DNA from: an uncultured Myxococcales bacterium
GTDB lineage: Bacteria > Myxococcota_A > Polyangia > Polyangiales > Houyiibacteriaceae
Length of the DNA stretch: 46,268 nucleotides
Direction: 5' to 3'
Assembly: GCA_937893795.1 (NCBI GenBank)
Contig: CALCTH010000730.1
Span: 1 to 46,268 of the forward strand
The first letter of the stretch is position 1. Each line of letters starts with the position of its first letter. Shown here piece by piece: positions 36,922 to 45,718 of the stretch. The position numbers were made by a program, and so were the translations under genes. The notes under the pieces were generated by a model, which saw nothing but the letters and a program-made list of their open reading frames with translations, searched no databases and was not told the origin of the DNA.

Positions 36922-37403
36922 CGCACCCTCCGGTGCCCATGCACGCCGACGAGGCGGGTCGTGTCCACCTTCAGCGCCATGAGCAGCGTGAAGAGTCGGC
37001 GCGCGCTCGGATGGTCGAGGCCGAAGCCCGGCAACGAGGCCTGGAGGAAGCGCGCGGCCTTGTCGTGCGTCACCTTCTTGGCCATGTCCAGGGCCTCGAA
37101 GCGGGCGATGCCCTGGCCGTCGCTCCGAGCGATCTCGCGCACCACGTCCACGTAGTCGGTGACGAGCCCACCGAGGCGCTTCTGGGGCACCTCGGCGTCC
37201 ACCAGGCTCACGCCGCCGCCGTCCTCGAGGGACACGTGCACGGCCTGCTGGGTGACCGTGACGCGAAGCGTCTCCGTGCCTTGCCGGAGGGTCATCTCGC
37301 CCGGGGTCGTCATCTCCCGGACGATGGCGTCCCACTCGAGGCGTCGCGCCTCGCTGGCTCCGGCGAGGCCGGGGGCGTCGATCTCCACTCGCGCGAGGCT
37401 CAT
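36918..37403 (-). CDS. UPF0262-type protein
   Basis: A 161-residue soluble protein. The pattern WDAIVREMTTPGEMTLRQG, a strand block RVTVTQQAVHVSLEDGGGVSLV, KRLGGLVTDYVDVVREIARSDGQGIARFEALDMAKKVTHDKAARFLQ and the ending SARRLFTLLMALKVDTTRLVGV fits the UPF0262 family found in Proteobacteria, of unknown function. ATG 37403 is chosen over 37415. Its TGA overlaps the GTG of the nucleosidase, so they form a two-gene operon. It is divergent from the phosphatase at 37468. Confidence 0.75.
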   Translation of the reverse strand: MSLARVEIDAPGLAGASEARRLEWDAIVREMTTPGEMTLRQGTETLRVTVTQQAVHVSLEDGGGVSLVDAEVPQKRLGGLVTDYVDVVREIARSDGQGIARFEALDMAKKVTHDKAARFLQASLPGFGLDHPSARRLFTLLMALKVDTTRLVGVHGHRRVR

Positions 37404-37467
37404 GCGCCGGAGCATAGACCCGCGCTCCGGCTCGCGGGAGCGCGCCGATTGGGTCTATGGTCCCGCC

Positions 37468-38511
37468 GTGCCTCCGGTGCTCGATCCCCCTCGCACCGTG
37501 TACCGCTGGGACCTCGACAAGACGTACCTTCGGACGGAGTTCGACACCGTGCGCGATCTGCTGCGCACCGCCGTCGAGCCGGCGGCCCGGAAACGGACCG
37601 TGCCCGGCGCGAGCGTCCTCCTCCGCGAGATCCGCGGCACGGGACCCGCCGGGATCTTCATCCTCTCGGGGAGCCCGGAGCAGATGCGCCGCGTCCTCGA
37701 GGCGAAGCTGCGTCTCGATGGCATCCGCTGGGACGCCTTCACGCTGAAGCCGAGCCTCCGCAATCTCCTGCGGGGTCGCTTCCGTTTCCTCAAGGACCAG
37801 GTCAGCTACAAGCTCGCGTCGCTCCTCGACGCGCGGACCCACGCCGACCCGGGCTGGGCCGAGGTGCTCTTCGGCGACGACGCCGAGGCCGACGCCTTCA
37901 TCTACTCGCTCTACGCCGACATCGGCGCCGGACGCGTCGGGACCGAGACGCTCATGGCCGTACTCGAGCGGGCCCGGGTCTACCCCGAGGACATCCCGCA
38001 GCTCGTGCGCCTGGCGAGTCGCATCCCGCGCCGGGACGCCGTGCGGCGCATCTTCATCCATCTCGACCGCATGAGCGCGCCCGAGGTCTTCGCCGAGTTC
38101 GGGCACCGCGTCTGCCCTTTCTTCAACTACTTCCAGCCGGCCGTCGTGCTCGCCGGCGATGGCGGCATCAGCTCCGTCGCGGCGCTCCGGGTCGGGGCGG
38201 ACATCGTGCGGACGCAGGCCTTCAGCCCGGACGCGCTCACCGCGAGCTTCTTCGACCTCGTTCGGCGGCGCTACGTGGGCCGGCGCGTGGCCGAGGGGCT
38301 CCTCGAAGCGCTCGAGAGCGTGGATCGGCCTCGCTTCGGGACCGCGGCGCCCGCTCTCGAGGCCTTTGGAGCCACCCTGGCGCGGCGGCTCCCGGAGGTC
38401 GGGGACGCGGCGCCCGTAGACCGCGTGGCCATCGACTACGTCGACCTCTTCTCCCGGGACAAGGAGCGAGCGCGCGCCGGACGGCGACGGGCGACGCGGC
38501 GCCAGCGCTGA
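37468..38511 (+). CDS. APP1/DUF2183-like HAD phosphatase
   Basis: A 347-residue protein starting at GTG. It begins with RTVYRWDLDKTYLRTEFDT, which holds a DxDxT-type HAD nucleophile motif (DLDKT), followed by FILSGSPEQMRRVLEAKLRLDGI, FTLKPSLRNLL and KDQVSYKLASLLD, the order typical of DUF2183 (APP1-like phosphatidate phosphatases). DDAEADAF is a likely later acidic motif. The C-terminal 120 residues are helical, with VVLAGDGGISS. No signal peptide is seen, so it acts in the cytosol. It probably dephosphorylates a lipid or other phosphoester; the substrate is not deducible. Confidence 0.8.
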   Translation: MPPVLDPPRTVYRWDLDKTYLRTEFDTVRDLLRTAVEPAARKRTVPGASVLLREIRGTGPAGIFILSGSPEQMRRVLEAKLRLDGIRWDAFTLKPSLRNLLRGRFRFLKDQVSYKLASLLDARTHADPGWAEVLFGDDAEADAFIYSLYADIGAGRVGTETLMAVLERARVYPEDIPQLVRLASRIPRRDAVRRIFIHLDRMSAPEVFAEFGHRVCPFFNYFQPAVVLAGDGGISSVAALRVGADIVRTQAFSPDALTASFFDLVRRRYVGRRVAEGLLEALESVDRPRFGTAAPALEAFGATLARRLPEVGDAAPVDRVAIDYVDLFSRDKERARAGRRRATRRQR

Positions 38512-38540
38512 CACACGAAAGCGGACCGGCCCGCCGTAAC

Positions 38541-38577
38541 CTTCGCGAAGCACTGCCGTTCTCGACGGTGGTGCACC
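38541..38577. other. Cluster of palindromes between the phosphatase and VWA genes
   Basis: The 89-base gap holds CTTCGCGAAG (38541-38550), a hairpin with arms CACTGCCGT (38551-38559) and ACGGTGGTG (38565-38573) that pairs with two G-U wobbles in RNA, and GGTGCACC (38570-38577). The three dyads abut. They could form a terminator or attenuator for the phosphatase gene, or operator sites for the VWA pair. No U run follows the hairpin. Confidence 0.35.
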
Positions 38578-38600
38578 GTGACGCTACCTTACCCGAGGCC

Positions 38601-39959
38601 ATGACGCGCCTGCTCCCGCCCGCGATCGCCCTGGCTCTGCTCGCCGCCCCGCTCGTCGGCTGCGGCGCGAAGACCGGCCTCGCCGTGCCCGATAGCGGCC
38701 GGAACGGTGACGGAGACGCGGGCATCGTCGAGGATTTTGGCGATCCCTCCGACCTCGGCTCCGACATGGAGGACATGGGGCCCGAGACGGTCTGCGTGGA
38801 CGTGCCCTTCGACGGTGCGCCCGTGGACGTTCGGCTCGAGACCGCGGCGGTCGTCGGACGGGCGGACATCGTGTTCCTCATCGACGTCACCGCCTCCATG
38901 AGCGACGAGATCGAGCGCATCCGGGCCACGCTGCGTGACCGCATCGTGCCGGCCATCCGTGAGGCCGTCGCGGACTCGCACCTCGGCGTCGCGACCTTCG
39001 CCGACTTCCCCATCGCCCCCTACGGCCAGTTCGGCCGCGATGTGCCCTTCGAGCTGCTCCTCCCCGTCGAGGAGGACATCACGCGGGTGCAGGCTGCGGT
39101 GGACGGCATCTCGCTCGGCGACGGCCAGGACTCGCCGGAGAGCCAGGTCGAGGCGCTCTTCCAGCTGGCGACGGGCGAGGGCATTCCGCCCTGGGTCGAG
39201 CCGAGCGGCGGATGTCCGAACGGCGGTCGCGGCTACGCATGCCTGCGGACGGACGCGCTCCCGGTGATCCTGCTCTTCACCGACGCGCCGATGCACAACG
39301 GCCCGGACCCGCGCCCCGTCGACGTCGATCCGGACGGCTACGGCGGCTCGAACCCCTACGACCGGGACACCTTCGAGGACGCCGGCGAGGGGATCCTCCC
39401 GGCGACCTATCCGGAGGCCGTGGCGGCGCTCCAGGCCCTGGGCGCCCGGGTGATCGGTTTCGACAGCGGCGACGGCGTCGCGACGCGGCAGCTTCGGGAC
39501 TTGGCGACGCGGACCGGCGCGGTCACGAGCGACGGGCCCCTGGTCGACGACATCGGGGCGCGCGGCCAGCGCCTCACCACGAGCGTCGTCGACGCCATCC
39601 GCACCTTCGCCGGCGAGCTCGAACAGAACGTCTCGGCCACGCTCGTCGATCCCAACCGCGCCGACGGCGTCGACCCCCGCGACTTCGTGGCCTCGTTCAC
39701 GCCGGGCACCGCCCGCCCGCCGAGCGGCATCTCGGGCATCGACGCGGCGACGGGCGAGTTCCTCGACGTGCAGGCGGGCACGCTCCTCGACTGGGAGCTG
39801 GTCCTCGAGAACGGCGCGGTGGTCCCCGGGCTCCGGCCCCAGGCCTTCGACCTCGACGTGGTCTTCCTCGGCGACGGGATCCGGCCCATCGGGCGCCAGC
39901 GCATCCGCATCGTCATCCCCGGGGCCGACGGGTCCGGTTGCGACACCTTCGAGTCCTGA
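38601..39959 (+). CDS. VWA-domain lipoprotein A (GCGAKTGL family)
   Basis: A 452-residue lipoprotein: signal with lipobox VGC (Cys21), immediately followed by GAKTGL, then an acidic linker of about 40 residues (GDAGIVEDFGDPSDLGSDMED). The von Willebrand factor A domain (about 85-330) has a MIDAS-like DVTASM (D95) and the strand VILLFTDAPMHNG; a CPNGG/ACLR Cys pair lies between. The C-terminal part (about 345-452) is an Ig/beta-like domain with LDVQAGTLLDWELVLENGAVVP. Such proteins bind metal-dependent ligands outside the cell. Its paralogue follows 56 bases downstream. ATG 38601 gives the signal peptide. Confidence 0.85.
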   Translation: MTRLLPPAIALALLAAPLVGCGAKTGLAVPDSGRNGDGDAGIVEDFGDPSDLGSDMEDMGPETVCVDVPFDGAPVDVRLETAAVVGRADIVFLIDVTASMSDEIERIRATLRDRIVPAIREAVADSHLGVATFADFPIAPYGQFGRDVPFELLLPVEEDITRVQAAVDGISLGDGQDSPESQVEALFQLATGEGIPPWVEPSGGCPNGGRGYACLRTDALPVILLFTDAPMHNGPDPRPVDVDPDGYGGSNPYDRDTFEDAGEGILPATYPEAVAALQALGARVIGFDSGDGVATRQLRDLATRTGAVTSDGPLVDDIGARGQRLTTSVVDAIRTFAGELEQNVSATLVDPNRADGVDPRDFVASFTPGTARPPSGISGIDAATGEFLDVQAGTLLDWELVLENGAVVPGLRPQAFDLDVVFLGDGIRPIGRQRIRIVIPGADGSGCDTFES

Positions 39960-40015
39960 GCCCTTCGTCGGCGCGCGACCATCGACCCCCTCGGGAATCT
40001 GCTAAGTCGGTGGCG

Positions 40016-41299
40016 ATGCAGCGCGCGCTCCTGGTTCTCCTCGTCTCGGCGTTCGGGCTCGGCTGCGGCGCCAAGACCGGCCTCAAGGTCCCCCCCCCCG
40101 AGGCCGGGGTCCCGGACGCCGCCATCGACATGGCCCTCGATCTGCCGGATCTCCCCGTCGACCTGCCGGATCTTTCGATGCGGCCCGAGCCGGACCTCTG
40201 CATCGAGCTTCCGCCGGAGGAGCCGCCGACCTCCGTCGACGTGAGCTTCACCGCGCGGGTGGCTCAGGCCGACGTCGTGTTCCTCATCGACGTGACGGGG
40301 AGCATGGGGGGCGAGATCTTCCAGATTCAGACCACGCTTCGCACGGTCGTCGTGCCGGCGCTCGAGATGGCCGTCGACGACGTGCAGCTCGCCGTCGCGC
40401 AGTTCGCGGACTTCCCCTTCGCGCCCTACGGGACGCCGATGGTCGACGTCCCCTACACGACGCTCCTCGAGAGCACGTCCGACTTCGACATGGCCAGCGT
40501 GACCGTCGCGCGGCTCCGGACGCTCGCGGGGGGCGACTTCTCGGAGAGCCACGTGCAAGCGCTCTTCCAGGTGGCGACGAACGCGCCCTTCCGCGGGATT
40601 CCCCGGACCGACTGTCCGGACGGGACCCTCGGGGCCACCTGCCTCCGGCGCAACAGCACGCCCGTCGTGCTGCTCTTCACCGATGCGCCCATGCACAACG
40701 GCCCCGGCGGCTTCGATGCCTATGACCCCGGCGAGTTCTTCGACCCGCCGGCGTCCTACGAGCAGGCCGTCGAAGCGCTGAACGCCATCGGCGCCAAGGT
40801 GCTCGGCATCAACAGCGGTCGCCCCACCGGCCTCGAGCGCCGGCACCTCGAGCAGCTCGCGCAGGATACGGGGGCCGTCGCCGAGGGAGAGCCGCTCGTT
40901 CTCAACATCAGCGCCGAAGGCGAGGGTCTCGACGAAGCCGTCGTGCAGCTGGTCGGCGACCTCGTGGAGCGGGTGCCGCTCGACGTCTCCGTCGTCGCCG
41001 AGGACTTCCCGGACGACGCCTTCGACGCCGAACGCTTCGTTCGTGGTGTGGAGACGCGCGGGGCCGAGCCGGCCTCCGGGGCCGTCGACCTCATGGACCG
41101 CTTCGCCGAGGTGCAGCCGGGCACGGAGGTGCGCTTCGCGCTGCTCCTCGCCAACGAGCTGCTGCCGCGGGAGAGCGAGCCGCAGTCCTTCTTCCTGACC
41201 GTCGTGCTGCTCGGCGACGGGGTCACGCCGCTTCGCGAGACCCTCGTCGAGGTGGTCGTGCCGAGCATCGACGGCCGCGGCTGCGACCCCCCCCTCTGA
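40016..41299 (+). CDS. VWA-domain lipoprotein B (GCGAKTGL family), with poly-C in its linker
   Basis: A 427-residue paralogue of the preceding gene, likely a tandem duplication. Lipobox LGC (Cys17) then GAKTGL, as in its neighbour. The short linker contains PPP encoded by ten C (40090-40099) and a DLPDLPVDLPDLS stretch. The VWA domain has MIDAS DVTGSMG (D92) and VVLLFTDAPMHNGP, both matching the neighbour. The C-terminal beta domain (about 330-427) has EVQPGTEVRFALLLANELLPRE. The two share the order of all segments but differ much in sequence outside motifs. A second run of eight C lies just before the stop. Confidence 0.85.
   Translation: MQRALLVLLVSAFGLGCGAKTGLKVPPPEAGVPDAAIDMALDLPDLPVDLPDLSMRPEPDLCIELPPEEPPTSVDVSFTARVAQADVVFLIDVTGSMGGEIFQIQTTLRTVVVPALEMAVDDVQLAVAQFADFPFAPYGTPMVDVPYTTLLESTSDFDMASVTVARLRTLAGGDFSESHVQALFQVATNAPFRGIPRTDCPDGTLGATCLRRNSTPVVLLFTDAPMHNGPGGFDAYDPGEFFDPPASYEQAVEALNAIGAKVLGINSGRPTGLERRHLEQLAQDTGAVAEGEPLVLNISAEGEGLDEAVVQLVGDLVERVPLDVSVVAEDFPDDAFDAERFVRGVETRGAEPASGAVDLMDRFAEVQPGTEVRFALLLANELLPRESEPQSFFLTVVLLGDGVTPLRETLVEVVVPSIDGRGCDPPL
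40090..40099 (+). repeat. Run of ten C in the N-terminal linker of VWA lipoprotein B
   Basis: Ten successive C encode residues 25-28 (V-P-P-P). Long homopolymers slip during replication; a change of one base would shift the frame just after the lipobox and abolish the protein. Such tracts act as on/off switches in other bacteria; here this is inference. Confidence 0.85.
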
Positions 41300-41305
41300 G
41301 GGCGC

Positions 41306-41926
41306 TCAGGCTTCGAGCAGCGAGAGCGCCTCACGCGCGAGCTCACCGACCGTGGCGCTCGTCTCCTCCTCGAAGTCCGCCACGGTCACGTCTCGCAGGT
41401 CACCCGTCAGGGCTTCGAGCTGAGGCATGAGCGCCGGGTCGCCGAGCACCGTCGAGGCCTCCACGGCCGCGGCCACCACGGGAGCGTCGGGATGCGCCAG
41501 GAAGCCCCGGAGCAGCGGGATGGCGCTCGGCTCGCCGATCTCGGCGAAGAGGTAGGGGAGCTCGCTCATGGCCGGACCGCGGAGGGGCTCTTCGAGGGCA
41601 GTCTCCGCCGCCCGGGCCACCTCGCCGTAGTAGTCGTAGGCCACGGCTTCGAGGCACTCGGCGGCGGCGCCCCGCACCTGAGGCTCCTCCACGTTGAGGA
41701 TGGCGATGAGCGCATCGACGAGGCGTCCCCCCGGCACCTGGGCGCAGAGGTCCGCGAGCCGCTCGAGCCGGAGCGCGCGCTCCTCCGCGTCCGCGACGGT
41801 CAGCGCGGCGTTCACGGCGCCTCGCAGCTCCGTGGCCACGGCCTCCGGGTCGCCGGTCAGCAGCTCCGCTTCCGCGGCTCGGAGGGCGCGCTCCGCGGCG
41901 AAGATGGCCTCGAGGGACTTGCTCAT
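41306..41926 (-). CDS. HEAT-repeat protein
   Basis: A 206-residue all-helical protein with HEAT-like units: LVDALIAILNVEEPQVRGAAAECLEAVA, MSELPYLFAEIGEPSAIPLLRGFLAHPDAPVVAAAVEASTVLGDPALMPQLEALTG. HEAT arrays serve as scaffolds or act in phycobilin-lyase-like and condensin-type complexes; no specific match was seen. It follows mfd on the same strand with a 67-base gap and converges with the VWA gene. It has neither signal peptide nor membrane segment. Confidence 0.75.
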   Translation of the reverse strand: MSKSLEAIFAAERALRAAEAELLTGDPEAVATELRGAVNAALTVADAEERALRLERLADLCAQVPGGRLVDALIAILNVEEPQVRGAAAECLEAVAYDYYGEVARAAETALEEPLRGPAMSELPYLFAEIGEPSAIPLLRGFLAHPDAPVVAAAVEASTVLGDPALMPQLEALTGDLRDVTVADFEEETSATVGELAREALSLLEA

Positions 41927-41993
41927 GGGCCCCAGATGGGCGCGACATGGCCCCCGTGCAACTCGAGGCTCGCCGCGGCGCGCGGGCCGGCGC

Positions 41994-44900
41994 TCACGAG
42001 ATGCCCTTCTCCAGCGGCCGCAGCATACGGAAGAGGTTGCGGACGCGCTCGATGGCGTCCCCTCCCTCGTCCGCGTCGAAGCGGCGCGTGAGCTTCATGT
42101 CCGGCGTGAGCTTCCACGGGCTGCGTGGCTCCCGGACGAGGGCGATCACCTTGGACGGGTCGAGGGGCGTGTCCTCGCGAAGATGCAGCGTCACCCGCGT
42201 ACGCGTGGCTTCGCAGCCGAGGGCGCGGAAGGCCTTGAGCCGCGGCCGCAGCGCCATGGCGCGCACCAGGTCGAGGGCCGGTCGCGGCGGTGGCCCGAAG
42301 CGGTCTTCGAGCTCCTGCGCGAGGTCCTGCACGGCGTCCTCGTCCTCCGCGCCGGCGAAGCGCTTGTAGAAGCTGAGCCGGAGGCCCACGTCCTCGATGT
42401 AGTCGTCGGGGAGGTAGTGCTCGACCTCTAGCGTGAGCTCCGGGTCGAGGTCCTGCACCACCTCTTCGCCACGGAGATGGGCGACGGCCTCTTCCAGCAT
42501 GTGCACGAAGAGGTCGAAGCCGACGAGGGCCACCTGGCCGCTCTGCTCGGCGCCGAGCAGGTCGCCGACGCCCCGCAGCTCCATGTCGAGGCTCGCGACC
42601 TGGAAGCCACTCCCGAGCTCCGTGAAGCGCTCGAGAGCCTCGATGCGCTGCCGCGCGTCGTCCGTGAGCGTCGCCGGCGGCGGGGTGAGCAGGTAGCAGT
42701 AGGCGCGCTCACGGCTTCGGCCGACGCGACCGCGCAGCTGGTAGAGCTGCGTGAGGCCGAAGAGGTCGGCGCGGTCGACGATCATCGTGTTGGCCCGGGC
42801 GATGTCGATGCCGCTCTCGATGATCGCCGTCGAGCAGAGCACGTCGTACGCGCCGTCGACGAACTCGGTCATCGTCTTCTCGAGCGTGCCTTCCTTCAGC
42901 TGGCCGTGGGCCACGGCGATGCGCGCCTGCGGGAGGAGGTCCTGGATGCGCTGGGCCCGCTCGTAGAGCCCCTCGATGCGGTTGTAGACGAAGAAGACCT
43001 GCCCGCCGCGGTTGAGCTCCCGCTGGATGGCCTCCTTGATGAGGTGGTCGTCCCAGCGCGCCGCGAAGGTACGCACGGCCCGCCGGTCCACGGGGGGCGT
43101 CGTGATGAGAGAGAGGTCCCGGAGCCCGCCGATCGCCAGCTGGAGCGTCCGCGGGATGGGCGTGGCCGTCAGCGTCAGCACGTCGACGTCGGTGCGGAGC
43201 CTCTTGATGCGCTCCTTGTGCGTGACCCCGAAGCGCTGCTCCTCGTCGACCACGAGGAGGCCGAGGTCCCTGAAGTGAACGTCCTTCGAGAGCAGCCGGT
43301 GGGTCCCGATGACGATGTCGACGGTGCCGTCCTTCAGGCCGGAGAGCGCTGCCGCCGCGTCTTCCTTGCTCGTGAAGCGCGAGAGCGAGGCCAGCCGGAG
43401 CGGGTAGTCCCGCATGCGCGCGACGAAGCTCTGGAAGTGCTGCTGCGCCAGCACCGTGGTCGGGCAGAGCACGGCCACCTGACGACCCGCCATGGCCACC
43501 CGGAAGGCCGCGCGGATGGCGACCTCGGTCTTCCCGAAGCCCACGTCGCCGCACACGAGCCGGTCCATGACGGCGATCGTCTCGAGGTCCTCGAGGACGT
43601 CGTCGATGGCCTTCTGCTGGTCCGGCGTCTCCTCGAAGGGGAACGTCGCCTCGAACTCCGCATAGGCGCGGTCCGGCGGGTCGAGGGCGGGCCGCGTCAC
43701 GGCCTTTCGCTGCGCGTAGAGCTTGAGCAGCTCGTCGGCGAGCTGGGCGACGACCTTGCGGACGCGGCTCTTCTTCTTGGCGAAGGTGCTGCCGCCGAGG
43801 CGGTCGAGCTTGGGCTTCGCGCCCTCTTTGCCCGCGAACTTCTGGATGAGGCCGAGGCGCGTGACCGGGAGGAAGAGCTTGTCGCCGCCCGTGTATTCGA
43901 CGACGAGCACCTCCACGACCCGCGGTGGATCGCCGCGATGCCGCTCGAGCGCGCTTTGGGCGATCTCCTTCCGCCGGAGGCCTACGTAGCGGCCGATGCC
44001 GTGGTCCGCGTGCACGACGTAGTCGCCGACCTTCAGCTCGCTCAGGTCCTCGAGGAAGGCCTCGGTGCGCTTCTTCTTGCGGCTCTTCGCCGCGCGCCTT
44101 CGCCGCGTCCGGGTGCCGAAGATCTCGGACTCGGTGACCACGACGAGCCCCTCCGTGGCCCAGGCGAAGCCGTCTTCGAGGGCGCCGACCACGACCTGCG
44201 CGCGCACCCCGCGCTGCGCGCGAAGCATCGCCGGGTCGAAGGGCGCAGCCTTCGCCTCGACGGGAACGCCGTAGCCCTTGAGGAGCGAGATGAGGCGCTC
44301 CGCCTGCGTTTGCGTTCGCGCGGCGAAGAGGAGGCGGACGCCCATGTCGAGCCAGCGCGCCGCCTTTTCGGCGACGGGAGCGAGCGCGTCGTCGCCCTGG
44401 CCCGTGCGCCGCGCCTTGAGCTCGGCGACGAGCGGCGCGTGGTCCTCGGCGCCGAGGCTCTTCACCTGGTCCTCGGTGACGCTCTCGTAGAGCGCGAGGG
44501 GCGACTCGTCGTCGCCGGGCGACCCGAGGGAGGCCAGCCGGTGCACGACGAGGCGTCTCCGCGACTCGAGCGCGTCGAGGAGCGTCAGCTCGTCGGCGTA
44601 GAGCGCGTCCAGCGGGAAGGCGGGCTCGCCGTCCTCGACCTTGGCCCGCCGGTCGTCGATGGCGCGCGTGAGCTCGCGGTCGACGCTCGCCACCACCCCG
44701 CGCGGATCGAGGAGCGCCACCGGGGCCTCGGGGACGTAGTCCAGGACCGTCTCGAGTCCCGGGTAGAAGGCCGGGAGGAGCCCGTCTAGGCCGTAGAAGA
44801 AGCGCCCGGCCTCGAGGTCGTCCACGAGCTGGCGCGTCTTCCGGCTGGGGTAGTTGGCCTGGTCGCAGAGCTCGCGCACGCGGGCGATGGCGCCCGGCCG

Positions 44901-45650
44901 CGTCGCGGCATCGAGCACCGTGTCGCGCGCCGGGTGGACGAAGATGCGCGGGACGCTCTCGAGCGTTCGCTGGTCGTCCGGATCGAAGCGTTTGATCGAG
45001 AGGACCAGGTAGTCGTCGAGCTCGATGCGGGCTGGCGTGCGGCCGTGCGGGGGAAAGATGTCGACGATGCCCCCGCGCACCGCGAAGGTGCCGGGATCCT
45101 CGGCGACCGGCACCCGGAGGTAGCCACCGGCGGCGAGCACTTCGATGAGCTCGTCGCGCTCCACTTCGCCTTCGGCCTCGATGAGCAACGAGCGGGCCGC
45201 CAGCGCCTCGCGGGGCGCGACGCGACGGCAGAGCGCGGCGCCCGGGAGCACCAGGAAGCGCCAGGGAAGGCCCTTGGCCAGGTGGAAGAGCACGGCCAGC
45301 CGGTCCATGGCCGTGCGCCGATCGGGCGCGACCTCGAGGAAGGGCGAGGTGTCGAGGGCCGGGTAGTGGAGCACCATCCGCGCTCCGTCCTCGTCGCTGC
45401 GCGACCCCAGGAAGAAGCGGAGATCCCGGCAGAGGCGCTCCGCGGCGTCGCCGTCGCCGGTGAGGACGACCATGGGCCCCCGTCGCTTCTGGGCTTCGGC
45501 GAGCAGGTAGGCCGCCGCGCCGGCGGGGAGACCTCCGAGGTCCGTGCGAGGTGCCTCGGCGAAGCGCGAAAGCGCGTCCTCCATGCGGAGGTCCGCGCGG
45601 GCGAGGCCCGCGGAGAGGCGCGCGTCGAGGGTCGGGAGGGCGTCGGTCAT
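41994..45650 (-). CDS. mfd: Transcription-repair coupling factor Mfd
   Basis: A 1218-residue helicase-like ATPase that removes RNA polymerase stalled at lesions and recruits UvrA. The UvrB-homology module covers about residues 1-350 (VVLTGDGDAAERLCRDLRFFL, YLRVPVAEDPGTFAVRGGIVDIFPP). The RNA-polymerase interaction domain has VGDYVVHADHGIGRYVGLRRKE (about 535-560). Helicase motifs: CGDVGFGKTEVAIRAAF (about 700), LVVDEEQRFGV (about 800), TATPIPRTL, QLYQLRGRVGRS. The C-terminal D7-type domain ends near SPWKLTPDMKLTRRF. Length is close to the family's usual 1150. The start MTDALPTLDARL is a standard ATG. It neighbours a chemotaxis receptor upstream. Confidence 0.97.
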   Translation of the reverse strand: MTDALPTLDARLSAGLARADLRMEDALSRFAEAPRTDLGGLPAGAAAYLLAEAQKRRGPMVVLTGDGDAAERLCRDLRFFLGSRSDEDGARMVLHYPALDTSPFLEVAPDRRTAMDRLAVLFHLAKGLPWRFLVLPGAALCRRVAPREALAARSLLIEAEGEVERDELIEVLAAGGYLRVPVAEDPGTFAVRGGIVDIFPPHGRTPARIELDDYLVLSIKRFDPDDQRTLESVPRIFVHPARDTVLDAATRPGAIARVRELCDQANYPSRKTRQLVDDLEAGRFFYGLDGLLPAFYPGLETVLDYVPEAPVALLDPRGVVASVDRELTRAIDDRRAKVEDGEPAFPLDALYADELTLLDALESRRRLVVHRLASLGSPGDDESPLALYESVTEDQVKSLGAEDHAPLVAELKARRTGQGDDALAPVAEKAARWLDMGVRLLFAARTQTQAERLISLLKGYGVPVEAKAAPFDPAMLRAQRGVRAQVVVGALEDGFAWATEGLVVVTESEIFGTRTRRRRAAKSRKKKRTEAFLEDLSELKVGDYVVHADHGIGRYVGLRRKEIAQSALERHRGDPPRVVEVLVVEYTGGDKLFLPVTRLGLIQKFAGKEGAKPKLDRLGGSTFAKKKSRVRKVVAQLADELLKLYAQRKAVTRPALDPPDRAYAEFEATFPFEETPDQQKAIDDVLEDLETIAVMDRLVCGDVGFGKTEVAIRAAFRVAMAGRQVAVLCPTTVLAQQHFQSFVARMRDYPLRLASLSRFTSKEDAAAALSGLKDGTVDIVIGTHRLLSKDVHFRDLGLLVVDEEQRFGVTHKERIKRLRTDVDVLTLTATPIPRTLQLAIGGLRDLSLITTPPVDRRAVRTFAARWDDHLIKEAIQRELNRGGQVFFVYNRIEGLYERAQRIQDLLPQARIAVAHGQLKEGTLEKTMTEFVDGAYDVLCSTAIIESGIDIARANTMIVDRADLFGLTQLYQLRGRVGRSRERAYCYLLTPPPATLTDDARQRIEALERFTELGSGFQVASLDMELRGVGDLLGAEQSGQVALVGFDLFVHMLEEAVAHLRGEEVVQDLDPELTLEVEHYLPDDYIEDVGLRLSFYKRFAGAEDEDAVQDLAQELEDRFGPPPRPALDLVRAMALRPRLKAFRALGCEATRTRVTLHLREDTPLDPSKVIALVREPRSPWKLTPDMKLTRRFDADEGGDAIERVRNLFRMLRPLEKGIS

Positions 45651-45718
45651 CGGGCCCGGCCGAACATGGGGCGAAGGCCGAGGGGCGGCCAGCCCGGCGC
45701 GCTCTGCCGCCCTGCCCC

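Noticed and set aside
36223-38553. A minus-strand open frame of 776 codons
   Set aside because: Only its last 232 codons (from GTG 36921) match a family. The rest is antisense to the phosphatase gene and has Arg/Gly/Glu-rich shadow composition.
42477-44789. A plus-strand open frame of 770 codons inside mfd
   Set aside because: It is fully antisense to the clear Mfd coding frame, with no motif; long antisense frames are expected at this GC content.
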